The translations under genes and the position numbers were made by a program. The notes under the pieces are model-generated. The model searched no databases, was not told where the DNA came from, and was given only the letters and a program-made list of their open reading frames with translations. From the NCBI GenBank assembly GCA_945280365.1, contig CALYQD010000005.1, positions 1-64,000 on the forward strand: a DNA stretch of 64,000 nucleotides, read 5' to 3'. This document shows, one piece after another, positions 47,700 through 56,938 of this stretch (position 1 is the stretch's first letter; the number at the start of each line of letters is the position of its first letter). The stretch comes from an uncultured Apibacter sp. Lineage in GTDB: Bacteria; Bacteroidota; Bacteroidia; Flavobacteriales; Weeksellaceae.

Positions 47700-47738
47700 A
47701 GAAATAAAAAATATTTGAGAGATATAACTTACTACTCC

Positions 47739-50135
47739 ATGAAATTATTGATAACTATTTTAATTATTTGTTCATTTTCAGATCATTTATATGCACAGTT
47801 TGGAATAATAGAGGGAAAAGTTAAATCACATAATATTCCTCTAAAGGAAATAAAAGTCGAAGTTGAAAGTACCGACTATGCTACTAAAACAGATCAAAAT
47901 GGATATTTTAAACTTTTTTTACCTGAAGGGAATTATTTTCTCATTTTTTCAAAAGATGAGTATGAAAATCAGCGTCTTAATATTAGCATAAAAAAAGAAG
48001 AGAATAAAAATATTGTAATTGAACTTAAAACTATACAATATAAAGATATTGAAGATGTAATAATTAAAGGGAAAACAGCTATCCAAAAAACAAAAGAAAT
48101 TCCTTTTAGTGTCACTGTATTAGATGCTAAATCATTTTATAATAGTTCATTGGATTTGGCGCATATGCTTGAAAAAGCTCCAGGAGTCAAAATAAGGGAA
48201 TCGGGAGGAGTAGGTTCAGACATGTCTATCTCATTAAATGGTTTTACAGGTAAACATGTAAAATTATTTATGGATGGTGTCCCTATGCAGGGATTTGGAA
48301 CAGCTTTTCAATTAAATAATATTCCTGTAAATATTGCGGATCGCATTGAAATATATAAAGGGGTGGTTCCTATTGAATTTGGTACAGATGCCATTGGAGG
48401 AGTAATTAATATTGTAACAGCACAAAGCGCAAATACCTACATGGATTTATCCTATTCATCTGGTTCTTTTAATACCTATAAAACCAATATTAATTTCGGT
48501 CATACAACAAACTCCGGATTTACAATTCAATTAAACGCTTTTCAAAACTATTCAGATAACAATTATAAAGTCAAAACCTCTGTATTAGATTTAAAAACAA
48601 ATGTTTTTTCATCAGAAAAATTTTGGGTAAAAAGATTTCATGGTAAATATCACAACGAGACAGGTATCTTAAAATTAGGGTTTGTTAAAAAAAGTTGGGC
48701 AGATCGATTTTTAATCGGAATTACATTAGGAGAAGAATATGCCGATGTACAAAATGCTAATTTGATGGAAATTGTGTATGGTTTGAAAAAAAGAATGGGA
48801 ACGACTGTTATGCCTTCTTTGGTTTATGAGAAGAATAATTTTTTAATTAAAAAATTAAACTTCAAACTGACGGGTAACTATAATCGAAATTATAATAAAA
48901 ATACAGATACGGCAGCGAGACAATATAATTGGTTTGGAGATTATGTACCAAAAAAAACTAAGGGAGAAGGAATTTATTCACTTTCAAAATTTTTCAATGA
49001 TAATTATTCTGCTACAGCTAATCTAAGCTATAAGTGGAATGAAATGCATTCTTTTTCAATTAATGATGTTATAACAGATTTTAAAAGAAAAAAATCTGAT
49101 CGGGTTTCCATAGTAGAAATAGGCTCTGTAAAAGACACAATGCGTAGAACCAATCTAAAAAATATTTTGGCGGGATCATATAAATTTAATTATCGAAATA
49201 TATGGAATGCGATTGCTTTTGGGAAATATTATTATGAAAAAGTAAAGGGGCCTAAAAATATTTCTACTGTAACAAACGGTTCAAAATACGTTGAAAACAC
49301 GGAAAAGTTTAATACCACTGGATATGGAATTGCATTTACATATTTTTTAAAAGATTATCAGCTAAAAGGATCTTTTGAAAAAGCGTTTCGGTTACCAACA
49401 GATAATGAGCTCTTTGGAGATGAAGTATTAGAGATGGGTAATTCAGTTTTAAAAGCAGAAAATTCAATGAACTATAATATTGGAATGATACTCAACAAAG
49501 AATTTAAAAATTCCAATGCTATATATTTTGATATAAATGGATATTACAGAGATACTCGAGACTATATCCGGCGAATCATTGAGCAACATTATGGAACGGC
49601 AACCTATGTAAACCATGGAAAAGTGCGAAATATAGGAGTAGATGCAGAGGTTAAATTTTATTATAAAAATAAGTATATGATTGGAGGAAATATAACTTAT
49701 CAAGATATAAGAAATAAAGAACGTTATTCCTCAATAAGTGGAAATAGAAAAGATATTACCTATAATGACAGAATTCCTAATGTTCCTTATTTTTTCGGAA
49801 ATGTTGATGCAGCTTATTACATCAATAATATCGTACATAAAGGGAATAACTTAAGTATTGGGTACACATTTAACTTTATAGAGAAATTTTATCTCAACTG
49901 GGAAAGTTTAGGAACAAAAAAATCAAAATATACTTTACCCGGGCAATTATCTCATGATATAATCATAAACTATACTTTCAATAAAGGAGCATTTAATGTT
50001 TCATTTGAACTAAAGAATTTAACCAATGAATTTCTTTATGATAATTATAGCTTACAGAAGCCAGGAAGAGCTTATTATATCAAATTAAGGTATTTATTTT
50101 ATCAATTACAAAAAAAATCTAAAAAATCAATATGA
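47739..50135 (+). CDS. TonB-dependent receptor, XusA-like (ferric siderophore or haem)
   Basis: The 798-residue outer-membrane receptor has a signal peptide (LLITILIICSFSDHLYA), a CarboxypepD_reg-like domain (about 27-105), a plug with TVLDAKSFYNSSLDLAHML and IEIYKGVVPIEFGTDAIGGV, and a 22-strand barrel ending in YYIKLRYLFYQ. ATG at 47739 is preferred to a TTG at 47715 because the signal peptide begins there. It overlaps the next lipoprotein gene by 4 bases (ATGA). With the DUF4374 lipoproteins and PepSY reductase downstream, it matches the XusA position of the Bacteroides xenosiderophore system. The substrate cannot be read from sequence. Confidence 0.88.
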   Translation: MKLLITILIICSFSDHLYAQFGIIEGKVKSHNIPLKEIKVEVESTDYATKTDQNGYFKLFLPEGNYFLIFSKDEYENQRLNISIKKEENKNIVIELKTIQYKDIEDVIIKGKTAIQKTKEIPFSVTVLDAKSFYNSSLDLAHMLEKAPGVKIRESGGVGSDMSISLNGFTGKHVKLFMDGVPMQGFGTAFQLNNIPVNIADRIEIYKGVVPIEFGTDAIGGVINIVTAQSANTYMDLSYSSGSFNTYKTNINFGHTTNSGFTIQLNAFQNYSDNNYKVKTSVLDLKTNVFSSEKFWVKRFHGKYHNETGILKLGFVKKSWADRFLIGITLGEEYADVQNANLMEIVYGLKKRMGTTVMPSLVYEKNNFLIKKLNFKLTGNYNRNYNKNTDTAARQYNWFGDYVPKKTKGEGIYSLSKFFNDNYSATANLSYKWNEMHSFSINDVITDFKRKKSDRVSIVEIGSVKDTMRRTNLKNILAGSYKFNYRNIWNAIAFGKYYYEKVKGPKNISTVTNGSKYVENTEKFNTTGYGIAFTYFLKDYQLKGSFEKAFRLPTDNELFGDEVLEMGNSVLKAENSMNYNIGMILNKEFKNSNAIYFDINGYYRDTRDYIRRIIEQHYGTATYVNHGKVRNIGVDAEVKFYYKNKYMIGGNITYQDIRNKERYSSISGNRKDITYNDRIPNVPYFFGNVDAAYYINNIVHKGNNLSIGYTFNFIEKFYLNWESLGTKKSKYTLPGQLSHDIIINYTFNKGAFNVSFELKNLTNEFLYDNYSLQKPGRAYYIKLRYLFYQLQKKSKKSI

Positions 50136-51361
50136 GAGATCTATTTTTTACAACGAAATTTTTTTTACTAATAACTATTTCCACATTTATAATAGGCTGT
50201 GGAAGTGATGACAATGTAAATGATTTTGACAATAACGGATATGATGATGCTACTCAAAAATTTGTAATAGCAGCTACCATGGGGAGTTCAAGCTATATGT
50301 TGGCATCAGATCATTTAGATACTGGTACAACAACTATGTCCAGAAATGGGGTAGAGGTTGGGAGAGTATTTACTCATTTTATAAATAATAATTATAAGTC
50401 TTTAGTAGGACTTGTATATGGACAAGGAGGAGCTTATGTTGGATATTGCTTCATTCTTGGACAAAACGGCAAGATACAAAAATTGAAAGGAGATGGAGAT
50501 ATGGGATTTCAGGTAAATAGCTATAATACTGTAGGGAACTTTGGAGATTATATGATTGCTGCAAGAGGTTCGCAAGCTTTAGCAGATGGAACAACCGGAG
50601 CCATATTCAGTTTTATTGAACAAAAAGGAAATGATTTATCTATCAAACAAAAGACATTACATACAAATAATATTGTTGGCAATGGTTATAATCCAACCAT
50701 AAGTGGTATTGTGGATATTGGGAATGGAGAATTTCTTACTGCTTTAGTTACTCCTAATGACCCGGATAAAGTATACGTATTGGCATTAGATGAAGATTTG
50801 AATGTCAAACGAATTTATTCAGATGATAGAATCAGTTATTCTTCCGGTAGATGGCGATCCGCTATGTATTCTCAAATGGGTAAAGATGATTCCGGAAACG
50901 TATATGTTTTTTCAGGTTCTTTTGAAAGTGCAACGACAAAACCGGCTGGAGCTTTATGTATTAAAAAAGGAAGTACCTCATTTGATAAAGATTACTATTA
51001 TAACATTGAACAGGCATCAGGTGGGTATAGATTTCGAAAAGTTTTCCATATAACTGAAGATTATTTCCTTTTAGAGTTTTATAATGATTTAGATTATTCA
51101 ATTATAAGTTCTGCCTCTCAATATGCAATTCTAAAAATGAGTACAAAAACCTTTAACTGGTTAAGAGCAGGCTTTCCTTCAAAGGATCAAATCACGGCTA
51201 CCGGATGGCCATTAAGCTGTGAAGGGAAAATTTATTTGCCGGTAACTACAACTAATGAGCAACCAACTGTGTATGTAATCGATCCGAAAACTACTTCCGC
51301 AAAACGAGGCTTGGTAGTTGAATCGGAAGGAATAACAGGATTGTCGCTCTTAAAAAAATAA
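50132..51361 (+). CDS. DUF4374 surface lipoprotein, XusB-like, first copy
   Basis: The 409-residue protein has a lipoprotein signal peptide ending in the lipobox FIIGC, then GSDDN and a beta-propeller-like body of DUF4374 type, with SGRWRSAMYSQMGKDDSGNV, YVFSGSFESATTKPAGALC and YRFRKVFHITEDYFLLEFYN. XusB of Bacteroides thetaiotaomicron is a DUF4374 lipoprotein that captures ferric siderophore next to XusA. The start overlaps the receptor stop, so translation is coupled. It is clearly a paralogue of the next gene. Confidence 0.88.
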   Translation: MRDLFFTTKFFLLITISTFIIGCGSDDNVNDFDNNGYDDATQKFVIAATMGSSSYMLASDHLDTGTTTMSRNGVEVGRVFTHFINNNYKSLVGLVYGQGGAYVGYCFILGQNGKIQKLKGDGDMGFQVNSYNTVGNFGDYMIAARGSQALADGTTGAIFSFIEQKGNDLSIKQKTLHTNNIVGNGYNPTISGIVDIGNGEFLTALVTPNDPDKVYVLALDEDLNVKRIYSDDRISYSSGRWRSAMYSQMGKDDSGNVYVFSGSFESATTKPAGALCIKKGSTSFDKDYYYNIEQASGGYRFRKVFHITEDYFLLEFYNDLDYSIISSASQYAILKMSTKTFNWLRAGFPSKDQITATGWPLSCEGKIYLPVTTTNEQPTVYVIDPKTTSAKRGLVVESEGITGLSLLKK

Positions 51362-51394
51362 TAAAAAATAAAAACTCTTAAATAAAAGTATAGT

Positions 51395-52627
51395 ATGAAA
51401 AAAACAAATGTATTCCAAAGAGTATTCTTAAGCTTTTTGGCCGGTTATATGACTTTATCATGTAGCAGTGATGATGATAACAATAATGCTAAAACTATCG
51501 GTCCTACAAAAACAGGAAAGTTTGTAGTTGCTGCCTCTCCTGGTAGTGGAAAGTTAGGGACAGGCACCTATTTTTTAGCTCTAGATCATTTAGATTCGGG
51601 GAAAGATAGTGTATCAGGAAATCTTAACTCTGTAAAAACTACCAGTTCTTTTACACAGATTGTAGTCAATAATTCTAATAATTTAGTAGGATTCATTTAT
51701 CCGAATGGTTCAGATTTAGGACAAGGAAAATCTGGGTCAAGAGCATTTAAACTTTCTGGAGACAATAAGATTGAGGAATTAAAAGGTAGTCCATTTATAA
51801 CAGGAAGGTTTTCAGTAACAGGCAATTTTGGAAAATACATCTATGCAATATCTAATAATGATAATAGTTACATCTATGAAAGAAATGGAGATAATATGAC
51901 CCTAGTTGATAAACCTATAGATTTAGCATCCCATATGATTGAAGATAAAAAACCATCCATAACTGGAATTGCAGATAGAGGGAATAATGAAATTGCAGTT
52001 ACTTTTAAATATACGAATTCAGATAATGTATTTGTAGCCTTTATGGATTATAACTTTACTATTAAAACGGTAATACAAGATACACGTATTAGTTTTTCCG
52101 GAGGTCAGTGGAGAGGAGCTATATATTCGCAAATTTGGCCAGATCAATCAGGGAATATCTATGTATTTTCTGGAGCAGGTTCCGGAAATAAAACTACCAA
52201 AAAAGCCGGTGCGTTAAAAATAAATAAGGGGGCTATAACATTTGATTCTGACTATTTTTTTGATATAGAAACTGCTGCAGGAGGATATAAATTTAGAAAA
52301 GTTTTCCCTATTACTCAAGATTATTATTTGATTGAATTCTATAATGAAACTTCTGATTCAGGAAACACATCTAGCGCTACTCGCTTTGCTGTGGTTAAAA
52401 TGGAAAATAAGAAATTTAAATGGATTGATGGAATTCCGGACTATATTCAAATATCTAGTAACGGATGGCCATTAGCACACAAAGGTAAAATATATTTACC
52501 GTTAAACCTAGTAAGCGGTAATTCAGCCATATATGAAATTGATCCGGTGACTGGAATTGCTAAAAAAGGATTTGAGCTTGCAAGTGATAAAGAACATATC
52601 AGAGCCGTAACATACTTTGAAAATTAA
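51395..52627 (+). CDS. DUF4374 surface lipoprotein, XusB-like, second copy
   Basis: The 410-residue paralogue has the lipobox MTLSC followed by SSDDDNNN, an acidic stretch typical of surface export of Bacteroidota lipoproteins. The propeller blades match the first copy: SGGQWRGAIYSQIWPDQSGN, IYVFSGAGSGNKTTKKAGAL and YKFRKVFPITQDYYLIEFYN. The copies are diverged across their length, so the duplication is old. A hairpin after its stop ends or attenuates this first transcription segment. Confidence 0.88.
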   Translation: MKKTNVFQRVFLSFLAGYMTLSCSSDDDNNNAKTIGPTKTGKFVVAASPGSGKLGTGTYFLALDHLDSGKDSVSGNLNSVKTTSSFTQIVVNNSNNLVGFIYPNGSDLGQGKSGSRAFKLSGDNKIEELKGSPFITGRFSVTGNFGKYIYAISNNDNSYIYERNGDNMTLVDKPIDLASHMIEDKKPSITGIADRGNNEIAVTFKYTNSDNVFVAFMDYNFTIKTVIQDTRISFSGGQWRGAIYSQIWPDQSGNIYVFSGAGSGNKTTKKAGALKINKGAITFDSDYFFDIETAAGGYKFRKVFPITQDYYLIEFYNETSDSGNTSSATRFAVVKMENKKFKWIDGIPDYIQISSNGWPLAHKGKIYLPLNLVSGNSAIYEIDPVTGIAKKGFELASDKEHIRAVTYFEN

Positions 52628-52653
52628 GTACTTTTACTTAACTAAAATTTTAA

Positions 52654-52683
52654 TAAAGCAGTTGATAATTATCAACTGCTTTA
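52654..52683 (+). terminator. Perfect palindromic hairpin after second DUF4374 gene
   Basis: A perfect 30-base inverted repeat is centred at 52668/52669 (arms begin TAAAGCAGTTGATAA). It lies 26 bases after the stop and is followed by a weak T-rich tail from 52690. It probably separates the receptor/lipoprotein segment from the ankyrin-redox segment. Confidence 0.65.
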
Positions 52684-52695
52684 AACTATTATATT

Positions 52696-52723
52696 TTTAT
52701 TTAGTCTATATTAAGTAATATTG
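52696..52723 (+). promoter_or_regulatory. Candidate promoter and shared motif upstream of ankyrin gene
   Basis: The 13-base motif TTTATTTAGTCTA (52696-52708), identical to the one before the TonB receptor, is followed by TAATATTG (52716-52723), a TAnnTTTG match with one mismatch. The ankyrin ATG is 43 bases further. This would give the redox half of the locus its own start under shared control. Confidence 0.4.
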
Positions 52724-52766
52724 CAAAAAAATGTAGATTTATACCCTCTACTAAAAAAATAAATAA

Positions 52767-54236
52767 ATGAAAAGAATTCTTATAACCTTAGTATGTATTG
52801 CATCTACCTGGATGTATGCACAAATGAATAATACCTTATTGGATAATGACTTTTGGAAGAATAAACCTAATGTACAGATAGTTGAAGCGGAAATTAAAAA
52901 AGGTAATAGCCCAGTAGAATTTAATGATAATAAGTTCGATGCGGTTTCGGTTGCAATATTAAATGAAGCACCATTGGAAACTATTAAATATTTGATAAAG
53001 CAAAAGGGAAATGAAATAAATAAATTGACTCACGATAATAGAATTTATCTCCATTGGGCGGCGTTTAAGGGAAATACAGAATTAATTAAATATTTAATAG
53101 ATAAAAAAAGTGACATAAATATTGAAGATTCTCATGGATTAACTCCTCTAGTATTTGCTGCAAATGCGGGACAAACTAATATAGAAATATACCGACTTTT
53201 TTTTAACGCTGGTGTAAATCCTAAAACAAAATATAAAAACGGTACTAATATATTACTGTTAGCAATACCGTATGATTCCGATCTTCGGCTTACAGCTTTT
53301 TTACAGTCCAAGGGACTTTCTCTTTCCGATACGGATGATAAAGGCAATACTGTATTTGATTATGCAACCAAAAAAGGTAACGTTGATTTGTTGAAAAATC
53401 TAAAGGATAAGGGAGTAAAATATACAAATAATGCTTTATTTATGGCCGCTGAGGCAACACGTAGGACGGCAAATACCATTGAAGTTTTCCAATATCTGGT
53501 CGATGATTTAAAAATTAATCCACTAATTACTAATGAAGATCAACAAACTGTTCTTCATATTCTCGCTAATAAACCTGATCAGCAGCAGATTATTACCTAT
53601 TTTATAAACAAAAAAGTAGATACACAAAAAAAAGACAAAAATGGAAATACTGCTTTTATGATTAGTGCTTCTGGAAAAGATTCTAAAAATACAGAAGTAT
53701 TTTTACCTTTTGTTAAGAATATAAATGATACAAATAACAAAGGTGAAAGCGCATTAATGCTTGCGGTTAAATCAAGTACTCCTGAAATGATATCTTTACT
53801 TCTAAATAAAGGAGCCAATATCAATCAAAAAGATAATAAAGGAAATAATTTAGCGTATTATCTTGTTCAATCTTATCATCCAAGAAATAAAGATTTTGAT
53901 TCAAACTTAAATATGTTAAAGAATAAAGGGGTAAATTTCGGATTAAAACAAGAGGAAGGTAATACCATTTATCATTTAGCTATAATAAAAAACGATCTAA
54001 ATTTAATAAAAAAGCTTTCTGATCTTAATGTAGATGTGAATATAGCAAATAACGAAGGTATTACACCTTTGCAAAGGGCAGCTATGGTAGCCAAAGATGA
54101 TCAGATTCTAAAATATCTAGTATCTTTAGGTGCTAAAAAAAATGTAAAAACGGAATTCGGCGAAACAGCCTATGATTTAGCAAAAGAAAATAAAATTTTA
54201 ACTCAAAATAATATATCTGTAGATTTTTTAAAATAA
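52767..54236 (+). CDS. Secreted ankyrin-repeat protein of the iron-redox locus
   Basis: The 489-residue protein has a signal peptide (MKRILITLVCIASTWMYAQ) and about 11-12 ankyrin repeats across its whole length, for example RIYLHWAAFKGNTELIKYLI, GLTPLVFAANAGQTNIEIYR, GESALMLAVKSSTPEMISLL and GITPLQRAAMVAKDDQILKY. It should be periplasmic and mediate protein contacts. The first gene of the downstream segment, it is 6 bases before the DUF2271 gene. Its exact role is unknown; scaffolding or protection of the redox proteins is a guess. Confidence 0.9.
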   Translation: MKRILITLVCIASTWMYAQMNNTLLDNDFWKNKPNVQIVEAEIKKGNSPVEFNDNKFDAVSVAILNEAPLETIKYLIKQKGNEINKLTHDNRIYLHWAAFKGNTELIKYLIDKKSDINIEDSHGLTPLVFAANAGQTNIEIYRLFFNAGVNPKTKYKNGTNILLLAIPYDSDLRLTAFLQSKGLSLSDTDDKGNTVFDYATKKGNVDLLKNLKDKGVKYTNNALFMAAEATRRTANTIEVFQYLVDDLKINPLITNEDQQTVLHILANKPDQQQIITYFINKKVDTQKKDKNGNTAFMISASGKDSKNTEVFLPFVKNINDTNNKGESALMLAVKSSTPEMISLLLNKGANINQKDNKGNNLAYYLVQSYHPRNKDFDSNLNMLKNKGVNFGLKQEEGNTIYHLAIIKNDLNLIKKLSDLNVDVNIANNEGITPLQRAAMVAKDDQILKYLVSLGAKKNVKTEFGETAYDLAKENKILTQNNISVDFLK

Positions 54237-54242
54237 ACTCGT

Positions 54243-54725
54243 ATGAAAATACATATAAAATTACTAGTATACAGTTTCCTTCTTATGTTACTACCTATAA
54301 TGGGTTACTCTCAAGCACATAAATATAAATGCTTACTTCAAATGAACAACTATATAGGAGAAGGAGCATATATTGTGGTATCCTTGATTTCTCCTAAAGG
54401 GCAGTATGAAAAAACATTATATATAATGGGAGAAGATCAAAGATGGTACAATACATTAAAAGAGTGGCATAAATTCTATTCAAAAAAGAAAAGTGTTGAT
54501 GCTAAAACAGGAGCATCGGTAGCTGGAGGAGATAGAAGCACAACAACTCTAGAAATAGAAGATTCCAAAATCGATAAAGGATATAAACTTAGATTTGAAA
54601 CAGCTGTGGAAGATCAAGATTATTATGTGAAAGATTTGGAAATTCCCCTAACTACACAAACACTTTCGGGAAAAAATTCAGGGACCGGATATATTAATTA
54701 TGTGAGATTTAGTAAGATTCAATAA
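54243..54725 (+). CDS. DUF2271 periplasmic protein with flavinylation-like motif
   Basis: The 160-residue protein has a signal peptide (LLVYSFLLMLLPIMGYSQ) and the DUF2271 fold: GAYIVVSLISPKGQYEKTLY, GEDQRWYNTLKEWHKFY and YYVKDLEIPL near the end. Residues 86-92 are D-A-K-T-G-A-S, matching the D-x-x-(S/T)-G-A-(S/T) sequence that ApbE modifies with FMN in NqrC and FMN-binding domains; Ser92 would carry the flavin. It lies between the ankyrin gene and the PepSY reductase, with apbE nearby. I infer a periplasmic flavin electron carrier; this is not proven. Confidence 0.82.
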   Translation: MKIHIKLLVYSFLLMLLPIMGYSQAHKYKCLLQMNNYIGEGAYIVVSLISPKGQYEKTLYIMGEDQRWYNTLKEWHKFYSKKKSVDAKTGASVAGGDRSTTTLEIEDSKIDKGYKLRFETAVEDQDYYVKDLEIPLTTQTLSGKNSGTGYINYVRFSKIQ

Positions 54726-54729
54726 TTCA

Positions 54730-56928
54730 ATGACTCTTTCTATTTGGAGATATGCTCATTTAATTTTAGCATTAGTATCTTTTGTGTTTTTAAGTATGGC
54801 TTCCATAACGGGATCCATACTTGCTATTAATGCAATAAAAGAAAAATCTTCCTCTTATAGTATTCATGGATTAAATCATGTAAGCTTAGCCCAAACAATA
54901 TCTTCATTACAAACAAAAGTTCAAGAAATTTCTGAATTGGAGGTTTCTGAAAACTCTTATGTAAAATTAAGGGGTATTGATAAATCTGGAGATGACGTAG
55001 AGGTATATATCAACCCTAAAACTGGGGAAATGCTTGGAAAACCTAAAGATAAGAGCCAATTTATTCTTTGGATAACTTCCTTGCATAGATCCTTGTTTTT
55101 ACATGAAACCGGGCGAATACTAGTGGGTATCAATGCATTTTTACTTTTCTTAATAGTTAGTTCAGGAAGCATACTTATTATTAGAAGACAAAAAAATATC
55201 AAAAATTTCTTTTCAAAAATTAAAAAAGCTACTTTTTCCCAGTATTATCACACTCTATTTGGGCGATTGATGCTTATACCCATACTCATTATTTCTATAA
55301 CCGGAAGTTATCTGTCATTGGATAGATTTAATTTTTTTTCTAAAAAAGAATATAATACTATTCTTAATCTGCCGAAATTAAGTGATGAAAGTACACATAT
55401 CGCTTATAAAGACATCCCTTTATTTTCAACTATCAAGCTTTCAGAAATAAGAAAAGTGGAATTTCCTTTTTCTGACGATCCGGATGAATATTTCATTATA
55501 AAGTTGAAAGATAGAGAAATAACTGTTGATCAATTTATGGGATCGATTGTTTCACAAAAAGATTTTCCATTATCACAAAAGTTAATAAACGTAAGTTTAG
55601 ATCTTCATACCGGAAGAACTAATATAATTTGGGCGACATTCTTATTGGTTTCTTCTTTATTTATTTTATTTTTTATAGGTTCAGGTTTCACAATAACTTT
55701 GAAAAGAAGTAAATCTAAGTTGAAAAATAAATATAAAGCTTCAGAAAGTAAAATTATTATTTTGGTTGGGTCTGAAAATGGAAGCACATTTAGCTATGCA
55801 AATGCAATACATCAACAATTATTGTCGCAAAATTATACTTCTCATCTAACAGAGCTTAATAAATATCAGCTATTTCAAAATGCTGAATATCTACTTATAT
55901 TAACCTCAACGTATGGATTAGGAGATGCTCCCTCCAATGCGCAAAAATTTGAATCTCTTTTAAACGCATATCCGCAAAATCGAGCAATAAAATTTAGCGT
56001 AATAGGATTTGGTTCCAAATCTTATAAAGACTTTTGTTTGTATGCAAAAAATGTAAATGAAAAAATAAAAGTACAGTCATGGAGTCAACAGTTGATTGAA
56101 ATGCATACAGTTAATGATCAATCTTCTGATGATTTTGTAAAGTGGATAAAGGAATGGAATAATAAAACAAAGTTAAAATTATATGCAGACACTCACTATT
56201 ATAGTCAACGCCCTAAGAACATAAAAAAGATGAAAGTAGAAGAGGTCTATATACCTAAAGATACTAATGACACTTTTATTGTTAAATTAAATCCTGGAAA
56301 AAGGAAATATAATTCAGGTGATATTTTAGCTGTATATCCCTGTAAAGATAAAAGAGAGAGGTATTATTCCATAGCCAAAATTGATAATGAGATACAATTA
56401 TCAATAAAATATTATCCATCCGGGTTAGCTTCAGAGTACCTAATTAATAGTATAAGTGGAGATTTTATTTATGGAAGAATAATAAACAATATTCCATTTC
56501 ATTTTCCCATAAAAGCAACTCAGGTAGTTATGATAGCAAATGGAACAGGAATAGGACCGTTTTTAGGAATGATTTCCCAAAATGTTAAAAAAAGGAAAAT
56601 TTATCTTTATGGAGGTTTCAGACAGGAAACGGAGATAGTCCTAAGATATAAAGATTTTTTGGAAGAGCAAATAAACAAAAATAAGCTAGAAAAATATAGC
56701 TTATCTTTTTCATCAAATTCTGAAAACAAATACGTTATGGATTTATTGCGAAAAGATTATGATTTTTTGGTTAATTTGCTTGAAAATAACGGAGCTATCA
56801 TGATTTGTGGATCATTACAAATGCAAGTAAGCGTGGAAGAAGTTTTAGACGATATACTTTTTAAAAGAACCAATAAAAAATGTTCCGATTATAAAAAAAA
56901 TGGACAGATTTTAACAGATTGTTATTAA
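54730..56928 (+). CDS. PepSY membrane protein fused to flavodoxin and FNR domains
   Basis: The 732-residue protein has an N-terminal PepSY_TM part with four membrane helices (about 9-30, 131-151, 181-197, 299-323) and conserved His in WRYAHLI, SLHRSLFLHETGR, YYHTLFGR and DLHTGR, likely haem ligands. A flavodoxin domain follows (about 341-490, GSENGSTFSYANAI and TSTYGLGDAPSNAQKFE) and then a ferredoxin-NADP reductase domain with RYYSIA (544-549), ANGTGIGPF (603-611), ICGS and a C-terminal Tyr. It should carry electrons from NAD(P)H to the periplasm. It starts 4 bases after the DUF2271 gene and corresponds to XusC with added reductase domains. Confidence 0.9.
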   Translation: MTLSIWRYAHLILALVSFVFLSMASITGSILAINAIKEKSSSYSIHGLNHVSLAQTISSLQTKVQEISELEVSENSYVKLRGIDKSGDDVEVYINPKTGEMLGKPKDKSQFILWITSLHRSLFLHETGRILVGINAFLLFLIVSSGSILIIRRQKNIKNFFSKIKKATFSQYYHTLFGRLMLIPILIISITGSYLSLDRFNFFSKKEYNTILNLPKLSDESTHIAYKDIPLFSTIKLSEIRKVEFPFSDDPDEYFIIKLKDREITVDQFMGSIVSQKDFPLSQKLINVSLDLHTGRTNIIWATFLLVSSLFILFFIGSGFTITLKRSKSKLKNKYKASESKIIILVGSENGSTFSYANAIHQQLLSQNYTSHLTELNKYQLFQNAEYLLILTSTYGLGDAPSNAQKFESLLNAYPQNRAIKFSVIGFGSKSYKDFCLYAKNVNEKIKVQSWSQQLIEMHTVNDQSSDDFVKWIKEWNNKTKLKLYADTHYYSQRPKNIKKMKVEEVYIPKDTNDTFIVKLNPGKRKYNSGDILAVYPCKDKRERYYSIAKIDNEIQLSIKYYPSGLASEYLINSISGDFIYGRIINNIPFHFPIKATQVVMIANGTGIGPFLGMISQNVKKRKIYLYGGFRQETEIVLRYKDFLEEQINKNKLEKYSLSFSSNSENKYVMDLLRKDYDFLVNLLENNGAIMICGSLQMQVSVEEVLDDILFKRTNKKCSDYKKNGQILTDCY

Positions 56929-56938
56929 AATATGATGT

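Noticed and set aside
47715-47738. TTG start for the TonB receptor
   Set aside because: It adds eight residues before a good signal peptide and overlaps the promoter candidate; the ATG at 47739 fits better.
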